A stretch of DNA of 36,607 nucleotides from JBBQFC01 sp038321615 (GTDB lineage: Bacteria > Bacteroidota > Bacteroidia > Flavobacteriales_D > Cryomorphaceae): assembly GCA_038321615.1 (NCBI GenBank), contig JBBQFC010000035.1:1-36607 (forward strand). The letters are read 5' to 3'. Shown here piece after piece: positions 1-7,326 of this stretch (position 1 is the stretch's first letter; every line of letters starts with the position of its first letter). The notes beneath the pieces were generated by a model that did not search any database, had not been told where the DNA came from, and was given only the letters and a program-made list of their open reading frames with translations. A program made the translations under genes and the position numbers.

Positions 1-3
1 CAA

Positions 4-780
4 ATGAATACCATCGATCTACATATTGATTCTGGCATTGCCGTATTGCGCCTGAACCGCCCCGAGAGCTTTAATAGCTTCAACAAGGAGATGGCGCTGG
101 AGCTTCAAAAAAACCTGGATTACCTGGCCACCGATAAATCGGTAGCCTGCGTGGTGCTCATCGGCGAAGGCAAAGCTTTTTGTGCCGGACAAGATCTTAA
201 AGAAATAACCAGCCCCGATGGTCCGCCGCTCACTACCATTGTGCGCGATCATTACAATCCGATCATCGAAAAAATCCGGAATCTACCTAAGCCTGTGCTG
301 GCCGCTGTAAACGGTGTAGCCGCTGGCGCTGGTGCAAATATTGCCTTGGCGTGCGACGTGGTAGTGGCTACTGAGGCGGCTTCTTTTATTCAAGCTTTCA
401 GTAAGATTGGGCTCATCCCCGACTCTGCTGGCACCTTTTTTCTTCCGCGACTGATAGGTTTTCAGCGCGCATCGGCATTGATGATGCTCGGCGATAAAAT
501 TTCGGCGGCGGAAGCGCAAACGATGGGAATGATTTACAAATCGGTGCCAGACCAAAATTTCGAAGCCGAATGGAAATCAATCGCTCGAAAACTAGCCGAC
601 TTGCCCACCAAAGGATTGGCTTTCACCAAAATTGCGTTAAATCAATCGGCGCACAATAATCTCGCCCAGCAACTGGCGTTAGAAGAGCAATTGCAAACCA
701 AAGCAGGCGAAACGCACGATTATAAAGAAGGAGTAGCTGCTTTTTTGGAAAAGCGAAAACCCCATTTCACAGGAGAATAA
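4..780 (+). CDS. paaG: PaaG, oxepin-CoA-forming isomerase (enoyl-CoA hydratase family)
   Basis: A 258-residue crotonase-fold protein. It isomerises ring-1,2-epoxyphenylacetyl-CoA to oxepin-CoA in aerobic phenylacetate breakdown (family knowledge). Visible motifs are FCAGQDL (59-65), the oxyanion-hole loop AAGAGANIALACD (106-118) and GLIPDSAGT (136-144). Asp140 sits where the isomerase-type acid is expected, as in E. coli PaaG. The C-terminus, YKEGVAAFLEKRKPHFTGE, closely resembles E. coli PaaG (YREGVSAFLAKRSPQFTGK from memory), which separates it from PaaF and generic hydratases. The ATG lies three bases inside the window, so upstream operon members are not visible. The stop codon directly abuts the paaH start. 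Confidence 0.9.
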   Translation: MNTIDLHIDSGIAVLRLNRPESFNSFNKEMALELQKNLDYLATDKSVACVVLIGEGKAFCAGQDLKEITSPDGPPLTTIVRDHYNPIIEKIRNLPKPVLAAVNGVAAGAGANIALACDVVVATEAASFIQAFSKIGLIPDSAGTFFLPRLIGFQRASALMMLGDKISAAEAQTMGMIYKSVPDQNFEAEWKSIARKLADLPTKGLAFTKIALNQSAHNNLAQQLALEEQLQTKAGETHDYKEGVAAFLEKRKPHFTGE

Positions 781-1968
781 ATGACAGAAAAAGATTTAAT
801 AGCGGTAGTAGGTAGCGGTGCCATGGGAAGTGGCATTGCACAAGTAGCAGCTTCGCGCGGCCACGAAGTATGCCTGTACGACAATAGTCAGGAATCGCTG
901 CAGCGGGCAGAATCTTCCCTCAACCGCATTGTGGAACGGCTCGTTGCCAAAGGGAAAATGAATCAGTCGGAAGCCGAAGCGCTTATTTCGCGCATTCGCT
1001 TTTGCACTCAGCTCGAGGATCTCAGCCCCGCGAAGCTCGTGATCGAAGCCATTCACGAAAATCTCGAAGTGAAAAGAAATTTGTTCGAACACATCGAGCT
1101 TATGGTCGACGACGAAGCCATTTTGGCCAGCAACACTTCGTCCTTGAGCATTGCGAGTTTAGCTTCAGCTTGTGCCATTCCAGAGCGTTTTATAGGTATT
1201 CACTTTTTCAATCCTGCTCCGCTTATGCCGTTGGTGGAGATAATCCCAGGGGTTCAAACGTCGGGCGATACCCTGGTCGCAGCCAGAAACCTTATCGACT
1301 CCTGGGGTAAAACTACGGTGATCGCCAAAGATACTCCTGGCTTCATCGTAAACCGGGTGGCGAGACCTTTTTACGGGGAAGCAATACGGATTTACGAAGA
1401 AGGAATAGCCGATGTGGCGACTATCGACTGGGCGGTGAAAGAAATTGGCCAATTCAGAATGGGCCCTTTCGAGCTGATGGACTATATCGGCAATGACGTA
1501 AATTACGCCGTTACCGAATCGGTTTTCGCATCCTTTTACTACGATGCCCGCTACCGACCTGCTTTTACGCAAAAGCGCATGGTTGAAGCTGGCTGGCTGG
1601 GTCGAAAAACGGAACGCGGCTATTACGACTATCGGCAAGGAGCCGAGCAGCCGAGCGCCAACCACGATCAAGCGCTTGGAGAAGCCATCGTTCGGCGAAT
1701 CTTATTAATGCTGATCAACGAAGCCGTCGAAGCTCTGCATCTGCACATTTCGACACGCGAAGGAATTGACATCGCCATGACCAAGGGGGTAAACTATCCC
1801 AAAGGTCTACTCCGATGGGCGGATGAGCTGGGAGCAGAAACGGTTTTGACAGGCCTCGATAAGCTCTACGCCGACTATGGCGAAGATCGATACCGCGCCT
1901 CTATCCTACTCCGGCGCATGGCCGATCAGAAAAAGCGTTTTTATCCCGAAACGATCTTCGAAAACTAA
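781..1968 (+). CDS. paaH: PaaH, 3-hydroxyadipyl-CoA dehydrogenase
   Basis: An NAD-dependent 3-hydroxyacyl-CoA dehydrogenase that oxidises 3-hydroxyadipyl-CoA to 3-oxoadipyl-CoA late in the phenylacetate pathway. The Rossmann motif GSGAMGSG lies at 11-18, the catalytic-His segment HFFNPAPLMP at 141-150 (His141) and DTPGFIVNRV at 184-193. A second C-terminal dehydrogenase domain (LINEAVEALHL, GVNYPKGLLRW) follows. At 395 residues it is about 80 shorter than E. coli PaaH (475); the shortfall lies in the linker between the two C-terminal domains and both domains look intact. The ATG follows the paaG stop with no gap, and AGGAG at 771-775 inside the paaG end is a plausible ribosome site. Confidence 0.93.
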   Translation: MTEKDLIAVVGSGAMGSGIAQVAASRGHEVCLYDNSQESLQRAESSLNRIVERLVAKGKMNQSEAEALISRIRFCTQLEDLSPAKLVIEAIHENLEVKRNLFEHIELMVDDEAILASNTSSLSIASLASACAIPERFIGIHFFNPAPLMPLVEIIPGVQTSGDTLVAARNLIDSWGKTTVIAKDTPGFIVNRVARPFYGEAIRIYEEGIADVATIDWAVKEIGQFRMGPFELMDYIGNDVNYAVTESVFASFYYDARYRPAFTQKRMVEAGWLGRKTERGYYDYRQGAEQPSANHDQALGEAIVRRILLMLINEAVEALHLHISTREGIDIAMTKGVNYPKGLLRWADELGAETVLTGLDKLYADYGEDRYRASILLRRMADQKKRFYPETIFEN

Positions 1969-1972
1969 TACT

Positions 1973-2389
1973 TTGGCACCCACACCCCAAGCTATTGTGG
2001 AGCACATGCTCGCAAACGACGCATTCAGCCAATGGTTGGGGATAAGAGTTTTAGAGATTGGTCCGGGGCACTGTGCCCTCGAAATGCTGATAAAGCCGGA
2101 GATGACCAACGGTTTTGGAATCGCGCATGGAGGCATCGCCTACAGTTTAGCCGATTCGGCACTTGCCTTTGCGGCGAATAATCACGGTCGCCAAGCCCTT
2201 TCGGTGAAAACCGCCATCAGCCATTTCGAAAAAATTTATCCCGGCGATCGACTCACAGCCGTGGCCACAGAAACGAATCTCAGCCATAAACTGGGTCATT
2301 ATCATATTTCTATAAACAAAGGCGATAGACAAGTGGCTTTTTTCGAAGGCACTGTTTACCGCAGCTCACAAATCTGGAACATTGACTAA
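1973..2389 (+). CDS. paaI: PaaI, hydroxyphenylacetyl-CoA thioesterase (hotdog fold)
   Basis: A hotdog-fold acyl-CoA thioesterase. PaaI rescues CoA from dead-end phenylacetyl-CoA-type intermediates (family knowledge). The hotdog helix motif appears as HGGIAYSLADSALAFAAN. The frame is open from an ATG at 1877 inside paaH, but residues from there to 1972 do not resemble the family. I chose the TTG at 1973, four bases after the paaH stop, because it gives about 12 residues before EHMLANDAFSQWLG, matching where E. coli PaaI begins relative to its AMYENDACAKALG. An ATG at 2006 is the alternative. The end overlaps the paaJ start by 8 bases, indicating translational coupling. Confidence 0.88.
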   Translation: MAPTPQAIVEHMLANDAFSQWLGIRVLEIGPGHCALEMLIKPEMTNGFGIAHGGIAYSLADSALAFAANNHGRQALSVKTAISHFEKIYPGDRLTAVATETNLSHKLGHYHISINKGDRQVAFFEGTVYRSSQIWNID

Positions 2390-3590
2390 AGAAGCTTTTA
2401 TCATAGATGGGTTGCGAACCCCTATTGGAAATTTTCGGGGAACACTGAGTGCGGTGCGCACCGACGATCTGGCGGCTATCCCCATTGAGGCGCTGATAAA
2501 ACGCCATCCAAATCTCGACCCTTCGGTCATTGACGATCTTATAATCGGTTGCGCAAACCAAGCCGGCGAAGACAATCGAAATGTAGCGCGTATGGCTGGA
2601 TTATTAGCCAGATTACCTTACACCGTGCCCGGTGAAACAGTCAACCGACTCTGCGCTTCGGGTATGTCGGCGGTGGTGCAGGCGGGCCGTGCCATAAAAT
2701 CTGGCGATGGGAACGTATTCCTGGCAGGCGGTGTCGAAAACATGAGCCGTGGACCATGGGTGCTTTCCAAGTCTGCGCAGCCTTTCGGCAATGATAGTTC
2801 ACTGTTCGACTCTAGTTTTGGCTGGCGCTTTATCAACCCGCGTATGGAAGCGCTTTACGGCACAGATGCCATGGGCGAGACGGCAGAAAACCTGGTAGAT
2901 CTGTACAAGATTGCGCGCGAAGACCAGGACGCATTTGCCTACCGATCGCATCTGAAAGCCGCAATGGCGCAAAAGTCGGGACGCCTGGCCAGGGAAATAG
3001 TGCCGGTGGCCATTGAAAGACGAAAACAAGAGCCCTTGATTTTCGACTCCGATGAATTTATAAAACCCGAAACGACCGAAGCTATTCTCGCCAGGCTGCG
3101 TCCCGCATTTCGAAAAGATGGAAGCGTAACAGCTGGTAATTCAAGCGGTTTGAACGATGGCGCAGTTGCCTTGCTTATCGCGTCAGACACGGCGGCGAAA
3201 GATCACAACCTGAAGCCGCTGGCTCGCATTGTGAGTTCGGGGGTGGTTGGTGTAGAGCCGCGCATTATGGGAATCGGCCCTGTTGGCGCATCGCAACTCG
3301 CGCTCAAGCGTGCAGGGCTTACGCTCGACCAAATGGATGTAATAGAGCTCAACGAAGCATTTGCCGCTCAGAGCCTCGCCGTAACCCGAAAATTAGGATT
3401 AGCAGACGATGATACACGTGTAAACCCCAACGGAGGGGCTATTGCGCTCGGTCATCCGCTGGGTATGAGCGGAGCGCGAATCGTACTTTCGGCGGCTTTG
3501 GAATTGCAAAGCACGGGTAAAAAATATGCCCTTTGCACCATGTGTATTGGTGTTGGTCAGGGGTATGCCATAATTATTGAAAAAACATAA
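2382..3590 (+). CDS. paaJ: PaaJ, 3-oxoadipyl-CoA/3-oxo-5,6-dehydrosuberyl-CoA thiolase
   Basis: A 402-residue thiolase that performs the terminal beta-ketothiolase steps of phenylacetate degradation, yielding succinyl-CoA and acetyl-CoA. All three active-site landmarks are present: nucleophile Cys91 in NRLCASGMSAV, His358 in GGAIALGHPLGMSGARI and Cys388 in CTMCIGVGQGYA. The start is a TTG at 2382 giving MTKEAFIIDGLRTPIG, the expected thiolase N-terminus; no ATG fits. It overlaps paaI by 8 bases. By sequence alone it could be the related PcaF, but the paa neighbours decide the name. Confidence 0.92.
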   Translation: MTKEAFIIDGLRTPIGNFRGTLSAVRTDDLAAIPIEALIKRHPNLDPSVIDDLIIGCANQAGEDNRNVARMAGLLARLPYTVPGETVNRLCASGMSAVVQAGRAIKSGDGNVFLAGGVENMSRGPWVLSKSAQPFGNDSSLFDSSFGWRFINPRMEALYGTDAMGETAENLVDLYKIAREDQDAFAYRSHLKAAMAQKSGRLAREIVPVAIERRKQEPLIFDSDEFIKPETTEAILARLRPAFRKDGSVTAGNSSGLNDGAVALLIASDTAAKDHNLKPLARIVSSGVVGVEPRIMGIGPVGASQLALKRAGLTLDQMDVIELNEAFAAQSLAVTRKLGLADDDTRVNPNGGAIALGHPLGMSGARIVLSAALELQSTGKKYALCTMCIGVGQGYAIIIEKT

Positions 3591-3623
3591 AATACTGATT
3601 TCAAGTGTTCCATACCTGATTAT

Positions 3624-4217
3624 ATGATTTTCTCCTTCAACGGTTTTATTCCGGTTATTCATCCTTCAGCCTTCGTTCACCCGCAAGCCACCGTTACCGG
3701 AAATGTGTTTATAGGGAAAGACGTTTACGTCGGTCCAGGAGCAGCATTGCGCGGCGACTGGGGCAAAATAGAAATTGGCGATGGATGCAATGTACAAGAG
3801 AATTGCACCCTACATATGTTTCCCGGCAAGGCCGTAACCCTCGAGCCCGGAGCCCACGTGGGGCATGGTGCAGTAATACATGGTGCCCATTTAGGTGCCA
3901 ATTGCCTTATCGGGATGAACGCAGTGGTGATGGATGATGCCGTAATCGGAGCAGGCAGTATTGTAGGCGCCTTGGCATTTGTGCCGGCCGAAATGATTGT
4001 AGAGCCGCGAAGCCTGCTCGTAGGCAATCCGGCCAAAAGGATCAAAGAAGTAAGCGATGAAATGCTGGCCTGGAAGTCGGCTGGGACGAAGCTTTACCAG
4101 CAGCTTCCCGCCGATTGTCGCGCTCATTTACGCGAAGTGGAACCACTTAGGGAAGCAGAAGCCGATCGACCAGACCAGGCAAAATTATATGAAGCCTGGA
4201 GTAAGTTGAAGTCCTGA
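3624..4217 (+). CDS. paaY: PaaY, gamma-carbonic-anhydrase-like hexapeptide-repeat protein
   Basis: A 197-residue left-handed beta-helix protein. PaaY-type proteins have been linked to thioesterase or protective activity toward pathway CoA intermediates (family knowledge). Hexapeptide repeats run from about residue 13 to 140. The stretch GPGAALRGDWGKIEIGDG and the C-terminal landmarks LLVGNPAKRIKEVSDEMLAWK and REVEPLREAE match E. coli PaaY closely, which separates it from generic YrdA/CaiE proteins. It starts at an ATG 33 bases after paaJ and is probably the last gene of the operon. It converges on phhA with a 32-base gap and no visible terminator. Confidence 0.88.
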   Translation: MIFSFNGFIPVIHPSAFVHPQATVTGNVFIGKDVYVGPGAALRGDWGKIEIGDGCNVQENCTLHMFPGKAVTLEPGAHVGHGAVIHGAHLGANCLIGMNAVVMDDAVIGAGSIVGALAFVPAEMIVEPRSLLVGNPAKRIKEVSDEMLAWKSAGTKLYQQLPADCRAHLREVEPLREAEADRPDQAKLYEAWSKLKS

Positions 4218-4249
4218 CTTCCAGAAAGTTGGTTGAGACAATCGAACTC

Positions 4250-4963
4250 CTAAGCCTGAGCTACCAAGCGCTCAATTTCCGGTAAGGAATCGAACAATTG
4301 ATCGAAGCTCTCGATTACAAAATAGGTATCCTGAATGCGCATATTGTCGAAAGGCTTGCTGAGAATGGCTTCCACGTCGAATGGCAGCCGGGTGGGCAGG
4401 TCGCTTAGGCAATGCTTAATTTCTCCATGCGACGATGCAATGCCGGCGCCATAAACTTTGATCTCGCCTTGCTCGCGTATGAGGCCAAACTCTATGGTGA
4501 ACCAATACATTCGCCCGAGCAGGATGATTACTTCTGGTTTATCAAGGTGTTTCATAGCGATATTGGCCAGCCCGCAAAAGAAATCGCAGAATGTGGGGTT
4601 GCTTAGTAAGGGCACATGGCCGAACACATCGTGAAACATATCGGGCTCTTCGAGATAATCGAGTTGATCCATACGCCTGAGCCAGGTGGTGGCAGTAAAC
4701 GTTCGCCCCGCCAGCAATGGAAAGAACACTTCATTATCGACAATATGCGGCACCGCCTGCAGTTGAAAACCGGTATTCGATCGCAAAAGCGCATTTAGGT
4801 CAGCAAAACTCGGAATACGATCGGCAGAAAACCCAACCTTACCTACTGCTTTAAGATACGCTTCGGAAGCGGAGCGATCCAGAATTTTCATCTGTCGCTC
4901 GTAGAGTGTTTTCCAAACGAGGGAGTCCGATTCGGTGTAGGCATTGTAGTCTTGAAACATCAT
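4250..4963 (-). CDS. phhA: Phenylalanine 4-hydroxylase
   Basis: A non-heme-iron, tetrahydropterin-dependent monooxygenase converting L-phenylalanine to L-tyrosine. At 237 residues it has the size of the bacterial catalytic-domain-only enzymes, with no ACT regulatory domain. The 2-His-1-carboxylate iron site is visible: His111 and His116 in MFHDVFGHVPLL and Glu158 in YWFTIEFGL. Family segments PSFADLNALL and IPHIVDNEVFF-like VPHIVDNEVFF are also present. The start is ATG ATG (4963 or 4960). An intrinsic terminator lies 18-25 bases upstream of the start, so transcription must either read through it or be controlled at it. Its position beside paa genes links two fates of phenylalanine, through tyrosine and through phenylacetate, though it is on the opposite strand. 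Confidence 0.94.
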   Translation of the reverse strand: MMFQDYNAYTESDSLVWKTLYERQMKILDRSASEAYLKAVGKVGFSADRIPSFADLNALLRSNTGFQLQAVPHIVDNEVFFPLLAGRTFTATTWLRRMDQLDYLEEPDMFHDVFGHVPLLSNPTFCDFFCGLANIAMKHLDKPEVIILLGRMYWFTIEFGLIREQGEIKVYGAGIASSHGEIKHCLSDLPTRLPFDVEAILSKPFDNMRIQDTYFVIESFDQLFDSLPEIERLVAQA

Positions 4964-4981
4964 GTGGTATAGCGTTAAAAT

Positions 4982-5005
4982 AAAAAACCCGGATCAACGT
5001 CCGGG
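4982..5005 (-). terminator. Intrinsic terminator in the phhA leader
   Basis: On the minus strand the stem CCCGGA (5005-5000) pairs with TCCGGG (4993-4988) across a 6-base loop, followed at once by six T (4987-4982) and a further T-rich stretch. It ends only 18 bases before the phhA ATG, and 142 bases after the stop of the upstream DUF2461 gene. It may simply terminate that gene, but the location inside the phhA leader suggests attenuation. CCGGG at 5041-5037 on the same strand could pair with the terminator's 5' arm in an alternative fold of only 5 bp. Confidence 0.75.
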
Positions 5006-5090
5006 CAGCAAAAACAAAAGCATAACACTTTTCTATCCCGGTGGAAGCATTTTAGAAGGATAGAGATAAGTGCAAGTCAAAATCATGCAT

Positions 5091-5121
5091 CGAAGGTAAT
5101 GGTTCCAGAATTGAAAAGAAA
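5091..5121 (-). promoter_or_regulatory. Candidate phhA leader promoter
   Basis: On the minus strand TTTC (5121-5118), a 19-base spacer and TACCTTCG (5098-5091) approximate the Bacteroidota promoter TTTG-N19-TAnnTTTG with one mismatch in each box. Transcription would begin near 5087, giving a leader of roughly 125 bases that includes the terminator. Because of the mismatches the call is tentative. Confidence 0.33.
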
Positions 5122-5146
5122 GAGGCGTAAGAAGAAAAACTGCTTA

Positions 5147-5815
5147 CTAAGTCAAAACATCTTCCAGGAAAGCGCGATATTTCGCAGCGGCCCGATGCCG
5201 CTTTAAGATGGTGTCCAATAGTTTAGGGCTCGTCACTTCTTCGGGTGGTAGCTCCGCCCAATAATAGAGTTGCTTGTTGAGAATATAGGGTTCGGAAGCT
5301 GCTTGTTCCATTAAACTTTTGTCGTTTAGTCTTTTAGCGCGATCGCCTTTGAGATCGCCGAAGTAATTTTTAAAGTCCTTTTCGTCGATCGCCGAACGAA
5401 ATTTTTTCGGGTTTTCTGCTATGGCTTCGCGCAAGGCTTTGAGTTGCGCAGGCTCGGGCTGATAAACACCACCGGCTACCACCACATGCTCTGGTCCGAG
5501 TTGAAAATACAGACCTGGTCGAGCGCCATCTTTTTTTCCATACTTCGATACCGCGGCAGACCGGTTGAGTTTATAAGGACTTTTATCTTTTGAAAATCGC
5601 ACATCGCGATTAATTCGGAAGATCGCGTGCTTGGCTTCCATTTCGATTTTGGGCTCGTCGTTTTTCATTTCGGCAATCAGCGCTGTCACAAATTGCTCAA
5701 AGGGCTTTTTGACGGACTTTTCGTACCGCGATCGATTGGTGTCGAACCAATCTTTGTGGTTATTGGCCGCCAGTTCAATAAAAAATTGGTTGAAATCGGA
5801 ATTAAAATAGCTCAT
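5147..5815 (-). CDS. DUF2461 (TIGR02453) family protein
   Basis: A 222-residue cytoplasmic protein of the DUF2461 family, whose biochemical role is not established. Typical features are the N-terminal FNQFFIELAANNHKDWFDTN block, the central FRINRDVRFSKDKSPYK segment (residues about 66-82) and GLYFQLGPEHVVVAGGVYQP. Length is typical for the family. The start is the ATG at 5815, preceded by an AT-rich stretch. The upstream spacer carries a short inverted repeat, GGTAC-ACG-GTACC (5867-5879). It is transcribed in the same direction as phhA, 183 bases apart, with a terminator between. Confidence 0.87.
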   Translation of the reverse strand: MSYFNSDFNQFFIELAANNHKDWFDTNRSRYEKSVKKPFEQFVTALIAEMKNDEPKIEMEAKHAIFRINRDVRFSKDKSPYKLNRSAAVSKYGKKDGARPGLYFQLGPEHVVVAGGVYQPEPAQLKALREAIAENPKKFRSAIDEKDFKNYFGDLKGDRAKRLNDKSLMEQAASEPYILNKQLYYWAELPPEEVTSPKLLDTILKRHRAAAKYRAFLEDVLT

Positions 5816-5931
5816 ATTTAAATTAATTAGATCGCTATCGCTTAGCTAGTTATTATTGAAATACGCGGTACACGGTACCAATCTGTTGAAAACCTTAACG
5901 CACCAAAAGTATCATTTTGCACTCGGACGAT

Positions 5932-5939
5932 TAACTTTG
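5932..5939 (+). promoter_or_regulatory. -7 box upstream of the HEAT-repeat gene
   Basis: TAACTTTG matches the Bacteroidota -7 consensus TAnnTTTG exactly and lies 24 bases before the ATG at 5964. No TTTG is seen at the expected -33 spacing. Confidence 0.4.
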
Positions 5940-5963
5940 ATCAACTCTCATTAATACGTTTCT

Positions 5964-6638
5964 ATGGAAATTGTTGAACTTGATGAAAAATTACGTTCTC
6001 TCAGCGATGAAAATTCGCGACAGTCTTGGTCACTTCTCGACACCGCCGGACACCCAACTTATGGTTTAAACTTCGCCAAAATCGCTCAGATTGCGCGTGA
6101 AGTTGGCAAGGATTCTTGCCTTGCCGATGAGCTCTACGCTTCAGGAAATCACGACCTGCAAGTACTGGCAACATATTTGGACGATTCCGATTCTTACACC
6201 CGCGATGATTTGCGCCGGCGCGCTCACCAACTTTACCTATCCCCTTTTGCTGAAAAATTCTGCAAATTGGTTTTGGCTAAGTCGCGTCATGCTGTGGAAT
6301 TTATAGATGAGTGGATGGCAGGCGACAACGAAACGCTGCATTGTTATGCATTTTATGCACTCGAAGCCCTGGCAGGGCGAAAGAATAATCTATCCGTTGA
6401 TTTCTACGCCCGTTACGTTGCCGAAATAACGTTAAACATCCAAGGTAAGCCCGATGCAGTTAAGGAAGCTATGCACGAAGCGCTCGTAGCTATTGGCTGC
6501 CGGGACGCGAGTCTTCAAAAGCGCGCCACGAAGGCGATACAAAAAATGGGGGAAGTAACTTTCAATAACGGGAATAGATTAGATTGCCTGGAGCTTTTCG
6601 AAAAAAGGCTTCAAGCGAAAAAATTGGTGAGAGGGTAA
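5964..6638 (+). CDS. DNA-alkylation-repair-like HEAT-repeat protein
   Basis: A 224-residue, probably all-helical protein resembling the bacterial DNA alkylation repair (AlkD/AlkC-related, PF08713) family. The order of segments fits: a helix start followed by HPTYGLNFAKIAQIAREV, then LADELYASGNHDLQVLATYL, FIDEWMAGDNETLHCYAFYA and EAMHEALVAIGCRD. AlkD-type enzymes excise N3- and N7-alkylated purines without base flipping. I cannot verify the catalytic Asp, Trp and Arg residues by eye, so activity is uncertain and it could be a catalytically dead HEAT protein. It stands alone, diverging from DUF2461 and converging on the next gene with a 5-base gap. Confidence 0.65.
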   Translation: MEIVELDEKLRSLSDENSRQSWSLLDTAGHPTYGLNFAKIAQIAREVGKDSCLADELYASGNHDLQVLATYLDDSDSYTRDDLRRRAHQLYLSPFAEKFCKLVLAKSRHAVEFIDEWMAGDNETLHCYAFYALEALAGRKNNLSVDFYARYVAEITLNIQGKPDAVKEAMHEALVAIGCRDASLQKRATKAIQKMGEVTFNNGNRLDCLELFEKRLQAKKLVRG

Positions 6639-6643
6639 GAAAA

Positions 6644-7030
6644 TTACCTGATCATCACTACGTGCCCCTGGAAAGTTTCAGTCTCGATGCTTTCCACAGA
6701 TTTTACTTTCATTAAGTAAACGAAGAGATTGGGCGAAGATAAATAATCACCTCCGTTTATAGAACCATTCCACACCTCATTGGGGTCGGATGAACGGAAC
6801 ACTTCCTTACCCAGCCTGTCGAGCACGATAAGTTCGTAAAACTCTAACTCAGGACCAGATATAACGGGCTTGAATACATCGTTTGTACCGTCAAAATTTG
6901 GAGAGAAGGCATTTGGAACATAAACTAAGAGTTGGTTTGACTCGCCCGAACCATCAGACTTTTGAGCCTGAAGCGATTGGCAAAGACCAATAACCAAAAC
7001 AAGTGTTCCTACAATTCGCATATTTGCCAT
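6644..7030 (-). CDS. Minimal secreted protein: signal peptide plus T9SS type B sorting domain
   Basis: A 128-residue protein with an N-terminal signal peptide (hydrophobic core about 5-17, cleavage probably after SLQA near residue 22). After about ten polar residues it goes directly into a CHU_C-like gliding-motility-associated C-terminal domain: NAFSPNFDGTNDVFKP, then YELIVLDRLGKEVFRS, WNGSINGG and FVYLMKV. This is the type B sorting signal of the type IX secretion system, normally attached to a large secreted passenger. Here there is no passenger. It may be a bare surface domain, a remnant of a larger protein, or a small appendage. Start is ATG 7030, with a second ATG at 7021. The perfect -7 box at 7060-7053 supports expression. 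Confidence 0.82.
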   Translation of the reverse strand: MANMRIVGTLVLVIGLCQSLQAQKSDGSGESNQLLVYVPNAFSPNFDGTNDVFKPVISGPELEFYELIVLDRLGKEVFRSSDPNEVWNGSINGGDYLSSPNLFVYLMKVKSVESIETETFQGHVVMIR

Positions 7031-7326
7031 TACATTTAGCTTTGAAATTTAACAAAATTACTTTACTCCAGAGAAATTCTGAAGAATTTTTTTTGGATTT
7101 CGTAAGCCCTATGTACTTCAGCCGAATTGGTAAATCGGAATTGATATCCCTTTGACGAAGCAAATAATAAAGAAGTTGCATAGGCACGGCAAAATTCGCA
7201 ATCTGTATGGAACGCACTGTACTGCGCGTATTGCAAATGGGCTTCAAATCGGTTTGGATCACTATTTTAAGGATAGTTGTGAGTGCCAAGCTCAAAAATT
7301 CGCGACCTTCGCCGAAAACGCACCGG
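7031..7326. other. Intergenic stretch between divergent genes
   Basis: About 300 bases between the type B sorting-domain gene and the small secreted protein gene at 7327. It holds a perfect minus-strand -7 box (TAATTTTG, 7060-7053) for the former. Frames are open on both strands over its right half, but none gives a recognisable protein. No tRNA, hairpin terminator or repeat was seen. Confidence 0.5.
7053..7060 (-). promoter_or_regulatory. -7 box of the type B sorting-domain gene
   Basis: TAATTTTG on the minus strand, an exact TAnnTTTG match, 22 bases before the ATG at 7030. No clear -33 partner. Confidence 0.42.

Noticed and set aside
1165..1671. 168-codon minus-strand open frame inside paaH
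   Set aside because: It is antisense to a well-supported dehydrogenase with intact motifs and has no recognisable domain.
1877..1972. Extended PaaI N-terminus overlapping paaH by 92 bases
   Set aside because: The extra residues do not resemble PaaI. The TTG at 1973 gives the expected N-terminus and normal operon spacing.
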